Shown here: one piece after another, positions 56,055-63,937 of the stretch
Layout of the letters: each line of letters opens with the position of its first letter
Position numbering within the stretch: the first letter of the stretch is position 1
Origin: Spartobacteria bacterium UBA695
GTDB taxonomy: Bacteria > Verrucomicrobiota > Verrucomicrobiia > Chthoniobacterales > Chthoniobacteraceae
Direction: 5' to 3'
NCBI GenBank assembly: GCA_002298145.1
Contig: DBMP01000001.1
Span: 79,650 to 143,649, forward strand
DNA length: 64,000 nt
The notes under the pieces: generated by a model
Seen by the model: only the letters and a program-made list of their open reading frames with translations
Told to the model about the DNA's origin: nothing
Database searches by the model: none
Program-made: the position numbers and the translations under genes

Positions 56055-57167
56055 GTGTCCTCCGAAGCCACCTCAACCACACCGCCCAAAAAAACGCCCC
56101 TTTTCGAAACCCATGTCGCCGCAGGTGGCAAAATGGTCGATTTCGGCGGCTGGAACATGCCCGTCCAGTACACCGGCATCCTGGATGAACACCATGCCGT
56201 GCGCAACGCCGTCGGCGTGTTCGATATTTCCCACATGGGCGAGGTTTTCGTCAGCGGGCCCGAGGCGGCCAACTGGCTTAACCAGGTGCTCACCAACAAC
56301 ATCGAGCGCCTGGAGCCGGGCGAATGCCAGTATACCTTTCTGCTCAATCCGGACGGCGGCGTCATTGATGATTTGATCGCCTACCGGCTGGAAGAGGGCC
56401 GCTATTTACTCGTCGTCAACGCCTCAAAAATTGACGAAGACGTGGCCTGGCTCCAGAGCCACCTGGCCCAGGGCGTTACGCTGGAGAACCGCAGCGACGA
56501 ATTCGCAGGCCTGGCCGTCCAGGGACCCCGCGCCGCGGTGCTTTTCGACCGCTTTTTCGAGGGCAAAATCTCCCGGCCCGCCCGCAACGAGATCAAGCGC
56601 TACGACGCCTGCTGCACGACGGTCTGGATCGCCCGCACGGGCTACACCGGCGAGGACGGCTTCGAGCTTTTCTTCAAGGCGGAATTCGCCCCAACGATCT
56701 GGCAGAGCATCCTGGAAAAGGGCTCCGATCTCGGCATCCGCCCCTGCGGCCTCGGCGCGCGCGACACGCTGCGCCTGGAAATGTGCTACCCGCTCAATGG
56801 GTCGGACCTCTCGGCTAGCCACACACCGATCGAAGCGGGCATGTCCTTCTTCGTCGACCTGGAGAAGCCGGATTTCATCGGGCGCTCCAAGCTGGCCGAA
56901 CAGCGCGCCCAAGGCGTCTCCAAGCGCCTCGTCCCCTTTAAGATGAAGGGCAAGACGCCACCGCCGCGCTCGCACTATAAGATCTTCAAAAACGGGGAAG
57001 CGATTGCCGAAACCACCAGCGGCACCCTCTCCCCCACCCTCGGCATCGGCATCGGGATGGCCTACATTCCGAGCGAATTCGCCCGAATCAACGAAGAAAT
57101 CGAAATCGACATCCGGGGACGCCGTTTCCCGGCCACCATCGAAAAAAAACCGCTTCACCGTAAATAG
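56055..57167 (+). CDS. gcvT: Glycine cleavage system T protein (aminomethyltransferase)
   Basis: This 370-residue enzyme moves the glycine-derived methylene from the H-protein to tetrahydrofolate. FETHVAAGGKMVDFGGWNMP is the typical start, and ISHMGEVFVSGPEAA, RTGYTGEDGFELF and LGARDTLRLEMCYPLNG follow. The start is GTG 56055. It lies 3 bases before gcvH. gcvP is not in the window. Confidence 0.95.
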   Translation: MSSEATSTTPPKKTPLFETHVAAGGKMVDFGGWNMPVQYTGILDEHHAVRNAVGVFDISHMGEVFVSGPEAANWLNQVLTNNIERLEPGECQYTFLLNPDGGVIDDLIAYRLEEGRYLLVVNASKIDEDVAWLQSHLAQGVTLENRSDEFAGLAVQGPRAAVLFDRFFEGKISRPARNEIKRYDACCTTVWIARTGYTGEDGFELFFKAEFAPTIWQSILEKGSDLGIRPCGLGARDTLRLEMCYPLNGSDLSASHTPIEAGMSFFVDLEKPDFIGRSKLAEQRAQGVSKRLVPFKMKGKTPPPRSHYKIFKNGEAIAETTSGTLSPTLGIGIGMAYIPSEFARINEEIEIDIRGRRFPATIEKKPLHRK

Positions 57168-57170
57168 ACA

Positions 57171-57551
57171 ATGAACGTTCCCGACGACCTTAAATACACC
57201 GAAACGCACGAATGGATCCGCATCGAGGGGGACCAAGCGCGCGTCGGCGTTACCGACCACGCCCAGGAAGAACTCACGGACGTGGTGTTTGTGGAACTGC
57301 CGACCGTGGGCGATAAAGTCGCTGCGGGCGCGTCCGTCGCCGTGGTGGAGTCCGTCAAATCCGCCGGGGACATCTACGCCCCGGTCTCCGGAACGATCGT
57401 GGCGGTCAACGAAGCACTGGTGGATAGCCCCGCGCTGGTCAATACCGACCCGTACGGCGAAGGCTGGCTCTTTACCCTGAAGCTCGACGCGCCCGAGGAA
57501 GTGGCGCAGCTCCAGGACGCGGCAGCTTACCGCGCGCTGCTCGGGGAATAA
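57171..57551 (+). CDS. gcvH: Glycine cleavage system H protein
   Basis: This 126-residue lipoyl carrier has YTETHEWIRIEGDQARVGVTD and the lipoylated Lys in VVESVKSAGDIYAPVSG. It receives the aminomethyl group from GcvP and passes it to GcvT. Confidence 0.96.
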   Translation: MNVPDDLKYTETHEWIRIEGDQARVGVTDHAQEELTDVVFVELPTVGDKVAAGASVAVVESVKSAGDIYAPVSGTIVAVNEALVDSPALVNTDPYGEGWLFTLKLDAPEEVAQLQDAAAYRALLGE

Positions 57552-57591
57552 TGCCCCGTAGTGACCCGCAAAACTGCGGAAATAGACTTGT

Positions 57592-58038
57592 ATGAGAATA
57601 TCCATATTACTACTTGCGATATTCCTTACGTGCATCCGTCTCAATGCCGCTGACCCGGCGTTTCCAATAACGATTAAGGTTTCCGATAAGACGACCCTTA
57701 TTGTGGATGGGTTCAAGGTTTTGCAGCGGCCAGCATATACATTGCTGAACGTGCGGTGCCGCTGGATAGGCGTTAACCCGATAGACAGGTATCGGATTAC
57801 GCCAACCTTGGCGGGAATTAATCACAAAGAGTCGAAAGAAGGATCCGTGTGGTACGTGCCGCTACCGGAAATTTTCAATAAGAAACCAGGAATCGCTTTT
57901 GAACTGGAGATTAAAAACCCTCCTTCAGAGGGCGATTCATTGCCTCTGCAAATTTCCTTCGGGCCCAAATCGGCAGACATACCACCGATCGAGGCGCTAA
58001 GCATCCGTCTCCCACGTTCTGCAGAGAGCGCGAATTGA
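57592..58038 (+). CDS. Small exported hypothetical protein
   Basis: This 148-residue protein has a signal peptide (MRISILLLAIFLTCIRLNAA). The body is beta-rich (ITIKVSDKTTLIVDGFKVLQ, YTLLNVRCRWIGVNP, LPLQISFGPKS). No family is recognised. Base composition is visibly more AT-rich than gcvT-gcvH and ispG on either side, with codons such as ata and tta, so it may be a recent arrival. Confidence 0.65.
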   Translation: MRISILLLAIFLTCIRLNAADPAFPITIKVSDKTTLIVDGFKVLQRPAYTLLNVRCRWIGVNPIDRYRITPTLAGINHKESKEGSVWYVPLPEIFNKKPGIAFELEIKNPPSEGDSLPLQISFGPKSADIPPIEALSIRLPRSAESAN

Positions 58039-58144
58039 TATTAGCAACGAACACGAAATTTTCTTCTTTTGCGGTTAGCACTCACACCGTGGGAGCTACT
58101 CCTTCCTTCCCAATCGCTCATTTCCGGGTAAGCTTGCAGGCAAG

Positions 58145-59320
58145 ATGAGTTCCAGTTCGTTCCAACGGCGCGTCACCCGCGAGGTCAAAGTCGGCAATGT
58201 CGGTATCGGCGGCGAGAACCCGGTGAGGGTTCAGTCGATGATCACGGCGGATACGATGGATACGGAGGCGTGCATTCAGGAGACGCTCGGGCTGGCCGAG
58301 GCCGGGTGCGAGATTGTCCGGATCACGGCGCCGACGGTTAAGGACGCGGCGAATTTGCAGTTGATCGCCAAGGGCTTGCGCGAGCGCGGCTGCAATGTGC
58401 CGCTCGTGGCGGATATCCATTTCAAGCCCGATGCAGCGATGGAAGCGGCCAAGTGGGTGGAGAAAATCCGGATCAACCCGGGCAACTACGCCGACAGCAA
58501 GAAGTTCAAGGTGCTCGAATACACGGACGCCGAGTATGTGGCGGAGCTGGAGCGCATTCGCGAACGGTTCACGCCGCTGGTTTGTTTGTGTAAGGAGCGT
58601 GGGGTGGCGATGCGCATCGGCACGAATCACGGGTCCTTAAGCGACCGGATCATGAATCGCTACGGCGATACGCCGCTCGGGATGGTGGAGAGCGCGCTGG
58701 AGTTTGCGCAGATTGCCCGCGATCTTGATTACCACGAGCTGGTTTTCTCGATGAAGGCGAGCAATGTGAAGGTGATGATTGAGGCATACCGTCTGCTGGC
58801 GGCCCGGCTCGATGAGAAGGGCTGGAATTACCCGCTGCACCTGGGTGTGACGGAGGCGGGCGACGGGGAGGATGGGCGGATTAAGAGTGCGATTGGCATC
58901 GGCTCGCTGCTCTGCGACGGCCTGGGCGATACGATCCGGGTTTCGTTGACGGAGGACAGTGTGAAGGAGATTCCGGTGGCTTATGCGATTTTGCAGGCGG
59001 CGGGGAGCCGGATTACGAAGACGGAGTACACGATGTGCCCTTCGTGTGGCCGGACGCTTTATAATATTCAGGAGACTTCGGCCCGCATTAAGGCGGCGAC
59101 GGGGCATTTGAAGGGGCTCAAGATTGCGGTGATGGGCTGTATTGTGAATGGCCCGGGTGAGATGGCCGATGCGGATTTCGGCTATGTGGGCGGCGCTCCG
59201 GGGAAGATTAATCTTTATGTGGGCAAGACGCCGGTGAAGTTCAATATTCCGCAGGCGGAGGCGGTGGATCGCCTGGTGGATCTAATTCGCGAGCACGGCC
59301 GCTGGACTGAGCCAGCGTGA
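58145..59320 (+). CDS. ispG: 4-hydroxy-3-methylbut-2-enyl diphosphate synthase
   Basis: This 391-residue 4Fe-4S enzyme of the MEP isoprenoid route has a TIM-barrel part (VRVQSMITADTMDTEACIQE, LVADIHFKPDAAM, RINPGNYADSKKF). Its C-terminal iron-sulfur part has MCPSCGRTLYNIQE and VMGCIVNGPGEMADADFGYVGG, giving three Cys plus Glu. The length matches the short bacterial form. Codon choice leans to gat, att and gtg more than in most neighbours. The stop lies in a triplicated 9-bp repeat. Confidence 0.96.
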   Translation: MSSSSFQRRVTREVKVGNVGIGGENPVRVQSMITADTMDTEACIQETLGLAEAGCEIVRITAPTVKDAANLQLIAKGLRERGCNVPLVADIHFKPDAAMEAAKWVEKIRINPGNYADSKKFKVLEYTDAEYVAELERIRERFTPLVCLCKERGVAMRIGTNHGSLSDRIMNRYGDTPLGMVESALEFAQIARDLDYHELVFSMKASNVKVMIEAYRLLAARLDEKGWNYPLHLGVTEAGDGEDGRIKSAIGIGSLLCDGLGDTIRVSLTEDSVKEIPVAYAILQAAGSRITKTEYTMCPSCGRTLYNIQETSARIKAATGHLKGLKIAVMGCIVNGPGEMADADFGYVGGAPGKINLYVGKTPVKFNIPQAEAVDRLVDLIREHGRWTEPA

Positions 59321-59344
59321 CCAGCGTGACCAGCGTGACGCTGG
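59312..59344. repeat. Tandem 3 x CCAGCGTGA at the ispG stop, followed by a hairpin
   Basis: Three exact copies of the 9-mer CCAGCGTGA cover 59312-59338. The first holds the last two codons and stop of ispG. The third copy with the following CGCTGG makes the hairpin CCAGCG-TGA-CGCTGG (59330-59344). Confidence 0.85.
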
Positions 59345-59465
59345 ACCCATTCCGCGCTACCGCGCGATAGCGTCGGCTTACGCACGCCGCTTCGGACAGT
59401 TGCGTTGTTTGAGTCGCGACGGTTTCTCTCTCTTTTCTTGTATCAGGCCGCGCGATTTGAAAAAA

Positions 59466-60015
59466 ATGATCAAAGGTTTGGAAATTTTTGCCTCAAAAGG
59501 GTATCTGGCTTGAAACCCACTTGCAACCGCGTTGCATCGCGCTTTCCAACCGCGTTTTCCACGGCACCTACGAGGCCGAGCTAACCAACGTCATCGCGCG
59601 CATCCGGGAATTTCGCAACCTGTGGGAGGCCCGGCTCGGTATTATTAAATCCGCGTTTGTCGAAACCTCGCTGGCGCAGCAGATTTTCGAAGTGTGCGAC
59701 CTGGCCCGCGCTTATCAAACCGTGGTGCCGATCTACGGCGACTCCCACACCGGCAAAACCACGGCGCTGGAGGAATACACCCGCACCCACAACCACGGCA
59801 GCACGATCTACGTGCGCATGCCTGCCAAGGGGGCGCTGGGCAAATTCCTCATCGAGACGCTCAAAAGCATGAACCTCCAGCAGCAGGGCAATTCCGTAGT
59901 GCTGGCCAACCGCGTCATCGGCGGATTTACCGACCAAAAGCTGCTCATCGTCGATGAGGTCCACCAGACCTGCCTTTCGCAGGCCAACGCCGTCCAGCTC
60001 GGCACCATCGAATTC
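59466..60015 (+). pseudogene. Decayed MuB/TniB-like transposition AAA ATPase
   Basis: The ATPase part is clear: IYGDSHTGKTTALEEYTRTH (Walker A), then NRVIGGFTDQKLLIVDEVHQ (Walker B). It is preceded by FVETSLAQQIFEVCDLARAY, as in Mu B proteins. An N-terminal repressor-like HTH is expected. From ATG 59466 the frame reads MIKGLEIFASKGYLA, stop (TGA 59511), NPLATALHRAF. It then shifts to the frame carrying RVFHGTYEAELTNVI. The gene therefore has a nonsense codon and a frameshift. It also breaks off after QLGTIEF at about 60015, where homologues continue for about 100 residues. A TTG at 59488 opens the longest intact piece. No transposase partner is near. Confidence 0.75.
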
Positions 60016-60161
60016 ACTCCGTTTTCGCGGATGATCCGCGTGCCGAGGGTGATGAGTCCCTCCACAAAAAAGAGATCGAGAGCGGCGGTACTTACCGGGC
60101 CAAGCAGATGGTTCTCTGCATCAACATAATACCAGCGAGTGGAAATAAACGGCGTCATCAT
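60013..60161 (-). pseudogene. 5' fragment of a GYF_2 (DUF4339) domain gene
   Basis: From ATG 60161 the minus strand encodes MMTPFISTRWYYVDAENHLL then GPVSTAALDLFFVEGLITLG and TRIIREN. W-YY, GPVS and the G-I-T spacing match the GYF_2 domain found at the N-terminus of many bacterial membrane proteins. Homology ends at about 60013, exactly where the MuB-like gene ends from the other side. After that the frame merely reads antisense through the ATPase. The rest of the gene is missing. Confidence 0.6.
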
Positions 60162-60170
60162 TCGTCCTTG

Positions 60171-60257
60171 GGCTGTTTTAAGTTTTTTTTAACTCAAGCC
60201 TCCCTTCGGGTTATTCCGAAAGGAGGCCGGGAGTTAAGAAGCCGTAACAAAACAGCC
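60171..60257. repeat. 87-bp palindromic element
   Basis: Nested arms pair in order: GGCTGTTTT (60171-60179) with AAAACAGCC (60249-60257); TTAACTC (60189-60195) with GAGTTAA (60231-60237); GCCTCCCTTCGG (60198-60209) with CCGAAAGGAGGC (60216-60227), with one mismatch. Its right arm shares a 26-27 base core with 63938-63964. Confidence 0.85.
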
Positions 60258-60316
60258 GCGGCGGCCTTTGGCCGGTGGCTTCCCCAATAGAGTTTGGGAA
60301 CCAGAAGGCATCCCAC

Positions 60317-60354
60317 AAAAAAAAGCGGAGGCACGAACCCCTTCGTGCCCCCGC
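60317..60354 (-). terminator. Rho-independent terminator after the Hsp20 pair
   Basis: On the minus strand GCGGGGGCACGAA, the loop GGGG, and TTCGTGCCTCCGC are followed by TTTTTTTTG. It lies 43 bases past the last hsp20 stop. Confidence 0.9.
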
Positions 60355-60396
60355 CTGTACCCCTCAATGTGCTCTCTCTCTAATTGAATTTGGTGA

Positions 60397-60780
60397 CTAG
60401 TCCGTCACTTGGATCCGGTGCGGTTTGACCTGTTCCGCTTTCGGAAGGGTCAGCTTGAGCACGCCCTGATCCATCTTCGCCTCGATCTTGCCCGTGTTGA
60501 TGGACGGATCGAGCTCGAAGGTGCGGCGGTAATCGCCCCGCCGGGACTCCTGATAGACGAGCTCGCCTTGGATCTCCGGGTCGCTGCGGCGGCCCACGAT
60601 CGTCAGTTCATTCGCCTCCACCGTCACTTCGATGCCGGTCTTGCTGACCCCCGGCATTTCGAGTTCGAGTAAGTAGGCGTCCTTTTCCTCGCGGATATTG
60701 GTCGGGGGCAGTTCCCATGCGGGCATCCGGGTGGGGGCCGCTTCCTCGACTCTTTCAAGGGTGTTTGCGCGTGTGTTCAT
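60397..60780 (-). CDS. Hsp20 / alpha-crystallin family small heat-shock protein (second of pair)
   Basis: This 127-residue holdase has the alpha-crystallin domain at about 25-118 (PPTNIREEKDAYLLELEMPG, VTVEANELTIVGRRSD, MDQGVLKLTLPKAE). It lacks a C-terminal IxI beyond HRIQVTD. The ATG at 60780 is preferred to an earlier Met 12 codons upstream. It lies 69 bases after the other Hsp20 gene, likely in one transcript. Confidence 0.9.
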   Translation of the reverse strand: MNTRANTLERVEEAAPTRMPAWELPPTNIREEKDAYLLELEMPGVSKTGIEVTVEANELTIVGRRSDPEIQGELVYQESRRGDYRRTFELDPSINTGKIEAKMDQGVLKLTLPKAEQVKPHRIQVTD

Positions 60781-60849
60781 AGGTTTGAATGCAAATGGTG
60801 TGATTTGAAAATACATGTGCTGGTTGTAGGTGGGGATGGGGATTCGGCT

Positions 60850-61320
60850 TTAGGAAACGGTAACGTCGATCTGTTTCGCTTTCACTTCGGCGGCCTTCGG
60901 GAGCGTGACCGTCAGGATGCCGTCTTTGTATGTGGCGCTGATTTTGTCGGCGTCCACCTTGGTCGGTAGGGAGACTGTCCGGTGGAACTTGCCAAAGAAG
61001 CGCTCGCTGCGGAACGACTCGCCCTCCTTCACCTCCGACTCCTGTTTGCGCTCACCGCTGAGCGTCAGGATGCCGTCCTGGAAGTTGATGTCGATGTCCT
61101 CCTTCTTCATGCCGGGCAGCTCCGCCTTCACATAGACGGCGTCCTTGTCCTGCACCACATCCATCGACGGGCTCCAGCCGCCGAACAGACCCACGTTGCC
61201 GCCCGTAAAGGCCGCGAGCGATCCGTCCATGATCCGGTTCATTTCCTCACGCAGCGAGGCGAGGCGATTGAACGGCGACCATTGGGATAGTTCCGGTGCT
61301 TGATAACGGATGAGTTTCAT
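60850..61320 (-). CDS. Hsp20 / alpha-crystallin family small heat-shock protein (first of pair)
   Basis: This 156-residue holdase has an N-terminal arm (SPFNRLASLREEMNRIMDG). Its crystallin domain (WSPSMDVVQDKDAVYVKAEL, DGILTLSGERKQE, RFFGKFHRTVSLPTKVDADK, YKDGILTVTLPKAAEVKAKQ) is closer to the Class A HspA/IbpA consensus than its partner. AGGAG lies 10 bases before the ATG. Confidence 0.92.
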   Translation of the reverse strand: MKLIRYQAPELSQWSPFNRLASLREEMNRIMDGSLAAFTGGNVGLFGGWSPSMDVVQDKDAVYVKAELPGMKKEDIDINFQDGILTLSGERKQESEVKEGESFRSERFFGKFHRTVSLPTKVDADKISATYKDGILTVTLPKAAEVKAKQIDVTVS

Positions 61321-61588
61321 ACGGTTTATTTCTCCTTTCGATTGCTTGGTAAATTCGGTTGACGCTTTCTATACTAAGCTTATCCGATGCCTGACTTTTC
61401 TCAAGGGAATGCCATGTTTATAAGTATCTGATCCCAAGTTTCTTAAAGTGATTATTATCCAAACTGAAAAAAGGATAAGTGTGCCACAGTGGCTCGCGTG
61501 CGACAGATTTTTCTGTCACAATTACGTGCCAAAATGGCGCATTATTTGAGGCTGTTCCCGAGCGCGGTTTTCGGGTTCAATCAAGGCC
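61321..61588. promoter_or_regulatory. Divergent control region of hsp20 and ribD
   Basis: This AT-rich gap contains CTTATCC at 61379, TTATCC (61455-61460) facing GGATAA (61473-61478), the palindrome GCCACAGTGGC (61483-61493) and the dyad GACAG-ATTTTT-CTGTC near 61502. These may be operator sites. No clear CIRCE element, and no FMN riboswitch, is seen. Confidence 0.35.
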
Positions 61589-62653
61589 ATGAGTGCCGAG
61601 GCCATTCTTTCGGATGAATATTGGATGGGGATCGCGTTGGCGGAAGCCCGCCGGGGCGTGGGGCATACGAGCCCGAATCCTGCGGTCGGCGCTGTTATTG
61701 TCCGGGACGGGAAGCTGGTCGGCTCTGGCTGGCACCACCGGGCGGGTCATCCCCATGCGGAGATCGAGGCGCTCCGCTCCCTGCCTGATCCGGCGCTCGC
61801 GCGCGGGGCAACGATCTACGTAACCCTGGAGCCGTGCTCCACGCAGGGCCGCACGCCCCCGTGTACCCAGGCCATTATGGAAGCGGGTATTGGCCGCGTG
61901 GTCATCGGCGCGCTGGACCCGAACCCGTCCCATGTCGGCCGGGCCGTCGGGCTGCTGCGCAAGGCGGATATCGACGTTAGCTACGGCGTGCTGGAGGAGG
62001 ACTGCCGCCGACTCAACTTTGCTTTCAATAAATGGATCGTCACCAAGCGGCCCTGGGTCATCGCCAAGGCCGGGTTTTCGCTCGATGGCCGCATCACGCG
62101 CCCTCCCGGCGAGGGCCAATGGATCACCAACGAAGCCTCCCGGGCCGATACGCACCGGCTCCGCGCGGAGGTCGACGCCATCCTAGTGGGCGGGGGGACC
62201 GTCCGCGCCGACAACCCCCGGTTGACCGTGCGCCTCCCCGAGACCGGCACCGGAGCGCAGCACCCTCGCCAGCCATGGCGGGTCATCGTAACGCAGTCCG
62301 GCAACCTGCCGCCCGAAGCCGCGCTTCTGACCGACGAATACCGCACCCGCACCCTGGTCTTCACCGGGAAAAAACTCCGCGACGTCCTCGACGAACTGGG
62401 CCGCCGTGAGGTAACAAGCGTGCTGATCGAAGGGGGCGAGCGCGTCCTGGGCGAAGCCTTCGACGAGCGGCTCGTGGACCAGGTCTGTTTCTACATCGCG
62501 CCCCTGCTAATGGGCGGCCCGAGGCTCGTCGTGGGTGGCCTCGGCGTCGGCACCACCGCCGAAGCCCCTCGGATCGTCAATCCGCAATACGAACGCTTCG
62601 GCAGCGACCTGCGCCTCACCGGCGAGGTCCGCTACCCTGAGGAGGAAGAGTAA
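61589..62653 (+). CDS. ribD: Riboflavin biosynthesis bifunctional deaminase/reductase
   Basis: This 354-residue protein has an N-terminal zinc deaminase (1-145; AGHPHAEIEAL, then LEPCSTQGRTPPCTQAI). Its C-terminal NADPH reductase (about 150-350; AKAGFSLDGRITRPPGEGQW, LVGGGTVRADNPRLTVR, EGGERVLGEAF) completes the enzyme. It carries out steps two and three of riboflavin synthesis. No other rib gene is adjacent. Confidence 0.95.
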   Translation: MSAEAILSDEYWMGIALAEARRGVGHTSPNPAVGAVIVRDGKLVGSGWHHRAGHPHAEIEALRSLPDPALARGATIYVTLEPCSTQGRTPPCTQAIMEAGIGRVVIGALDPNPSHVGRAVGLLRKADIDVSYGVLEEDCRRLNFAFNKWIVTKRPWVIAKAGFSLDGRITRPPGEGQWITNEASRADTHRLRAEVDAILVGGGTVRADNPRLTVRLPETGTGAQHPRQPWRVIVTQSGNLPPEAALLTDEYRTRTLVFTGKKLRDVLDELGRREVTSVLIEGGERVLGEAFDERLVDQVCFYIAPLLMGGPRLVVGGLGVGTTAEAPRIVNPQYERFGSDLRLTGEVRYPEEEE

Positions 62654-62745
62654 AGAAAGACAGGGCTCCTTAGCCTCCAAAGGCTTCTTTTCGGGTTGCT
62701 CAAAGCGATCCCGGCTCTATGCTCACGGCTGATCGTTTTACGACC

Positions 62746-63852
62746 ATGGCACAAGTAACCTTCAAGAACGTTTCCGGAGCCGTCCAGGGAGGCGGCGCGG
62801 TCCACGATTTTTCCCTCGAAGTGCGCGACCGCGAGCTGGTCGTGCTGGCCGGGCCCGCCGGGTGCGGCGCTTCGGCTTTGTTGCGCCTGCTGGCCGGGCT
62901 CGACCCGGTGAGCGCGGGCGAATTCGTTGTGGGGAACCGCCCGGTAACCGCCCTCCCGCCCGCCCAGCGGGACGTGGCCGTTGTCTTTGCCCACGGCGCA
63001 CTGGTGCCCAACTGGAACATCGCCGAAAACATCGCCTTCGGGCTCAAAGGGCAGCATTTTCCCGTCTCTGAAACCCCCAAGCGCGTGCGCCAGGCGGCGG
63101 AAGTGGCCGGGTTTACCGAGAAATTCGAGCGGCTCCCTGCGGCGCTCTCGCCGGTCGAGACCTTCCGCGTGGCCCTCGCCCGGGCCATCATCCGGCAGCC
63201 AAAAGCCATCCTAGTCGAAGATATCCTGGCGCAATTGCCCGCCGAACGGCGCGCTGCGTTCCGGGCGGAGCTTGTGAAACTCCAGGAACGCCTCCAGGCC
63301 ACCGTCATTTACGCCACCTCCGACCCGCTTACCGCCGCGACCCTACCCCACCGCGTGGCGCTCATCGACGCGGGCACGCTCAAGCAATTTGACACCCCGG
63401 CGGAGATCTACCGCCGCCCGGCCAACCGCTTTGCCGCCGGATTCCTGGGCGGGATGAACTTCCTGGCGGGCCACCTGCGCGCGGCCAAGAGCGGAACCGG
63501 TTTTGTTTTCAAGGAAACCGCCGGGACCGTGGAACTGACCCTGCCCGAGCGCCCTGGCCTGGCCGAACTGGCTGGGCGCGAACTAGTTCTGGGTGTGCGG
63601 CCCGAACACGTGAGGCCCTCGGCCTCCGGTGACGGGAATAAACGGACCGCGACGGGGCAAGCGGTTGTGGACGCGGTGGAAATCACCGGCCCGGAAATCT
63701 TCTACACCCTCCAGACCGGGGCGAGCACCCTTCATTCCCGGCGTGCGGCGACCGAGCCCCCGGCCGGAGTGGGCCGCCGGATGCCCTTCGACATCGACCC
63801 CGCCGACGTCCACCTCTTCGACGTCATCAGCGGTGCGCGGCTGGAATTTTAG
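62746..63852 (+). CDS. MalK-like ABC protein with all ATPase motifs replaced (pseudo-ATPase)
   Basis: This 368-residue protein aligns without gaps to sugar-importer ATPases such as E. coli MalK (371 residues): the same N-terminal start, helical region and C-terminal TOBE/regulatory domain (PAEIYRRPANRFAAGFLGGM, LVLGVRPEHVRPS). Yet every catalytic site differs. Walker A is GPAGCGAS with Ala at position 42 instead of Lys. The Q-loop is FAHG, with Ala at 82 instead of Gln. The signature is LSPVE (134-138) instead of LSGGQ. Walker B is VED, with E158 D159 reversed from DE. The switch His 192 is Ser (YATSDP). The frame is intact. MAQVTFKNV at 62746 is chosen; an ATG at 62719 would add nine residues. 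No permease or binding-protein gene is seen before the window ends. Confidence 0.88.
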   Translation: MAQVTFKNVSGAVQGGGAVHDFSLEVRDRELVVLAGPAGCGASALLRLLAGLDPVSAGEFVVGNRPVTALPPAQRDVAVVFAHGALVPNWNIAENIAFGLKGQHFPVSETPKRVRQAAEVAGFTEKFERLPAALSPVETFRVALARAIIRQPKAILVEDILAQLPAERRAAFRAELVKLQERLQATVIYATSDPLTAATLPHRVALIDAGTLKQFDTPAEIYRRPANRFAAGFLGGMNFLAGHLRAAKSGTGFVFKETAGTVELTLPERPGLAELAGRELVLGVRPEHVRPSASGDGNKRTATGQAVVDAVEITGPEIFYTLQTGASTLHSRRAATEPPAGVGRRMPFDIDPADVHLFDVISGARLEF

Positions 63853-63937
63853 CCACAGCTCAGGCACGCCTGAAGGACTGATTCGCCTTTACTTTAAAAT
63901 TCCAGCGGCGCATTTTTTTCAAAGCTGGCACCCGCCA

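Noticed and set aside
60010..60015. EcoRI site at the MuB/GYF junction as a sign of a chimeric clone
   Set aside because: One six-base site can occur by chance. Decay on both sides fits natural deletion. It is kept only as a check for the assembly.
59488..60129. Reading the MuB-like frame as an intact gene ending at 60129
   Set aside because: The last 37 residues are just the antisense of the GYF_2 fragment. Homology stops at QLGTIEF.
60231..60260. Resemblance of GAAGCCGTAACAA..AGCCG to the 3' end of 16S rRNA
   Set aside because: Only about 15 bases look alike. No helix 45 or CCTCC end follows and no rRNA body lies upstream.
61481..61520. Sigma54 promoter before ribD
   Set aside because: The TGCCAC...TGC spacing does not fit the GG-N10-GC rule, and the site is part of a palindrome.
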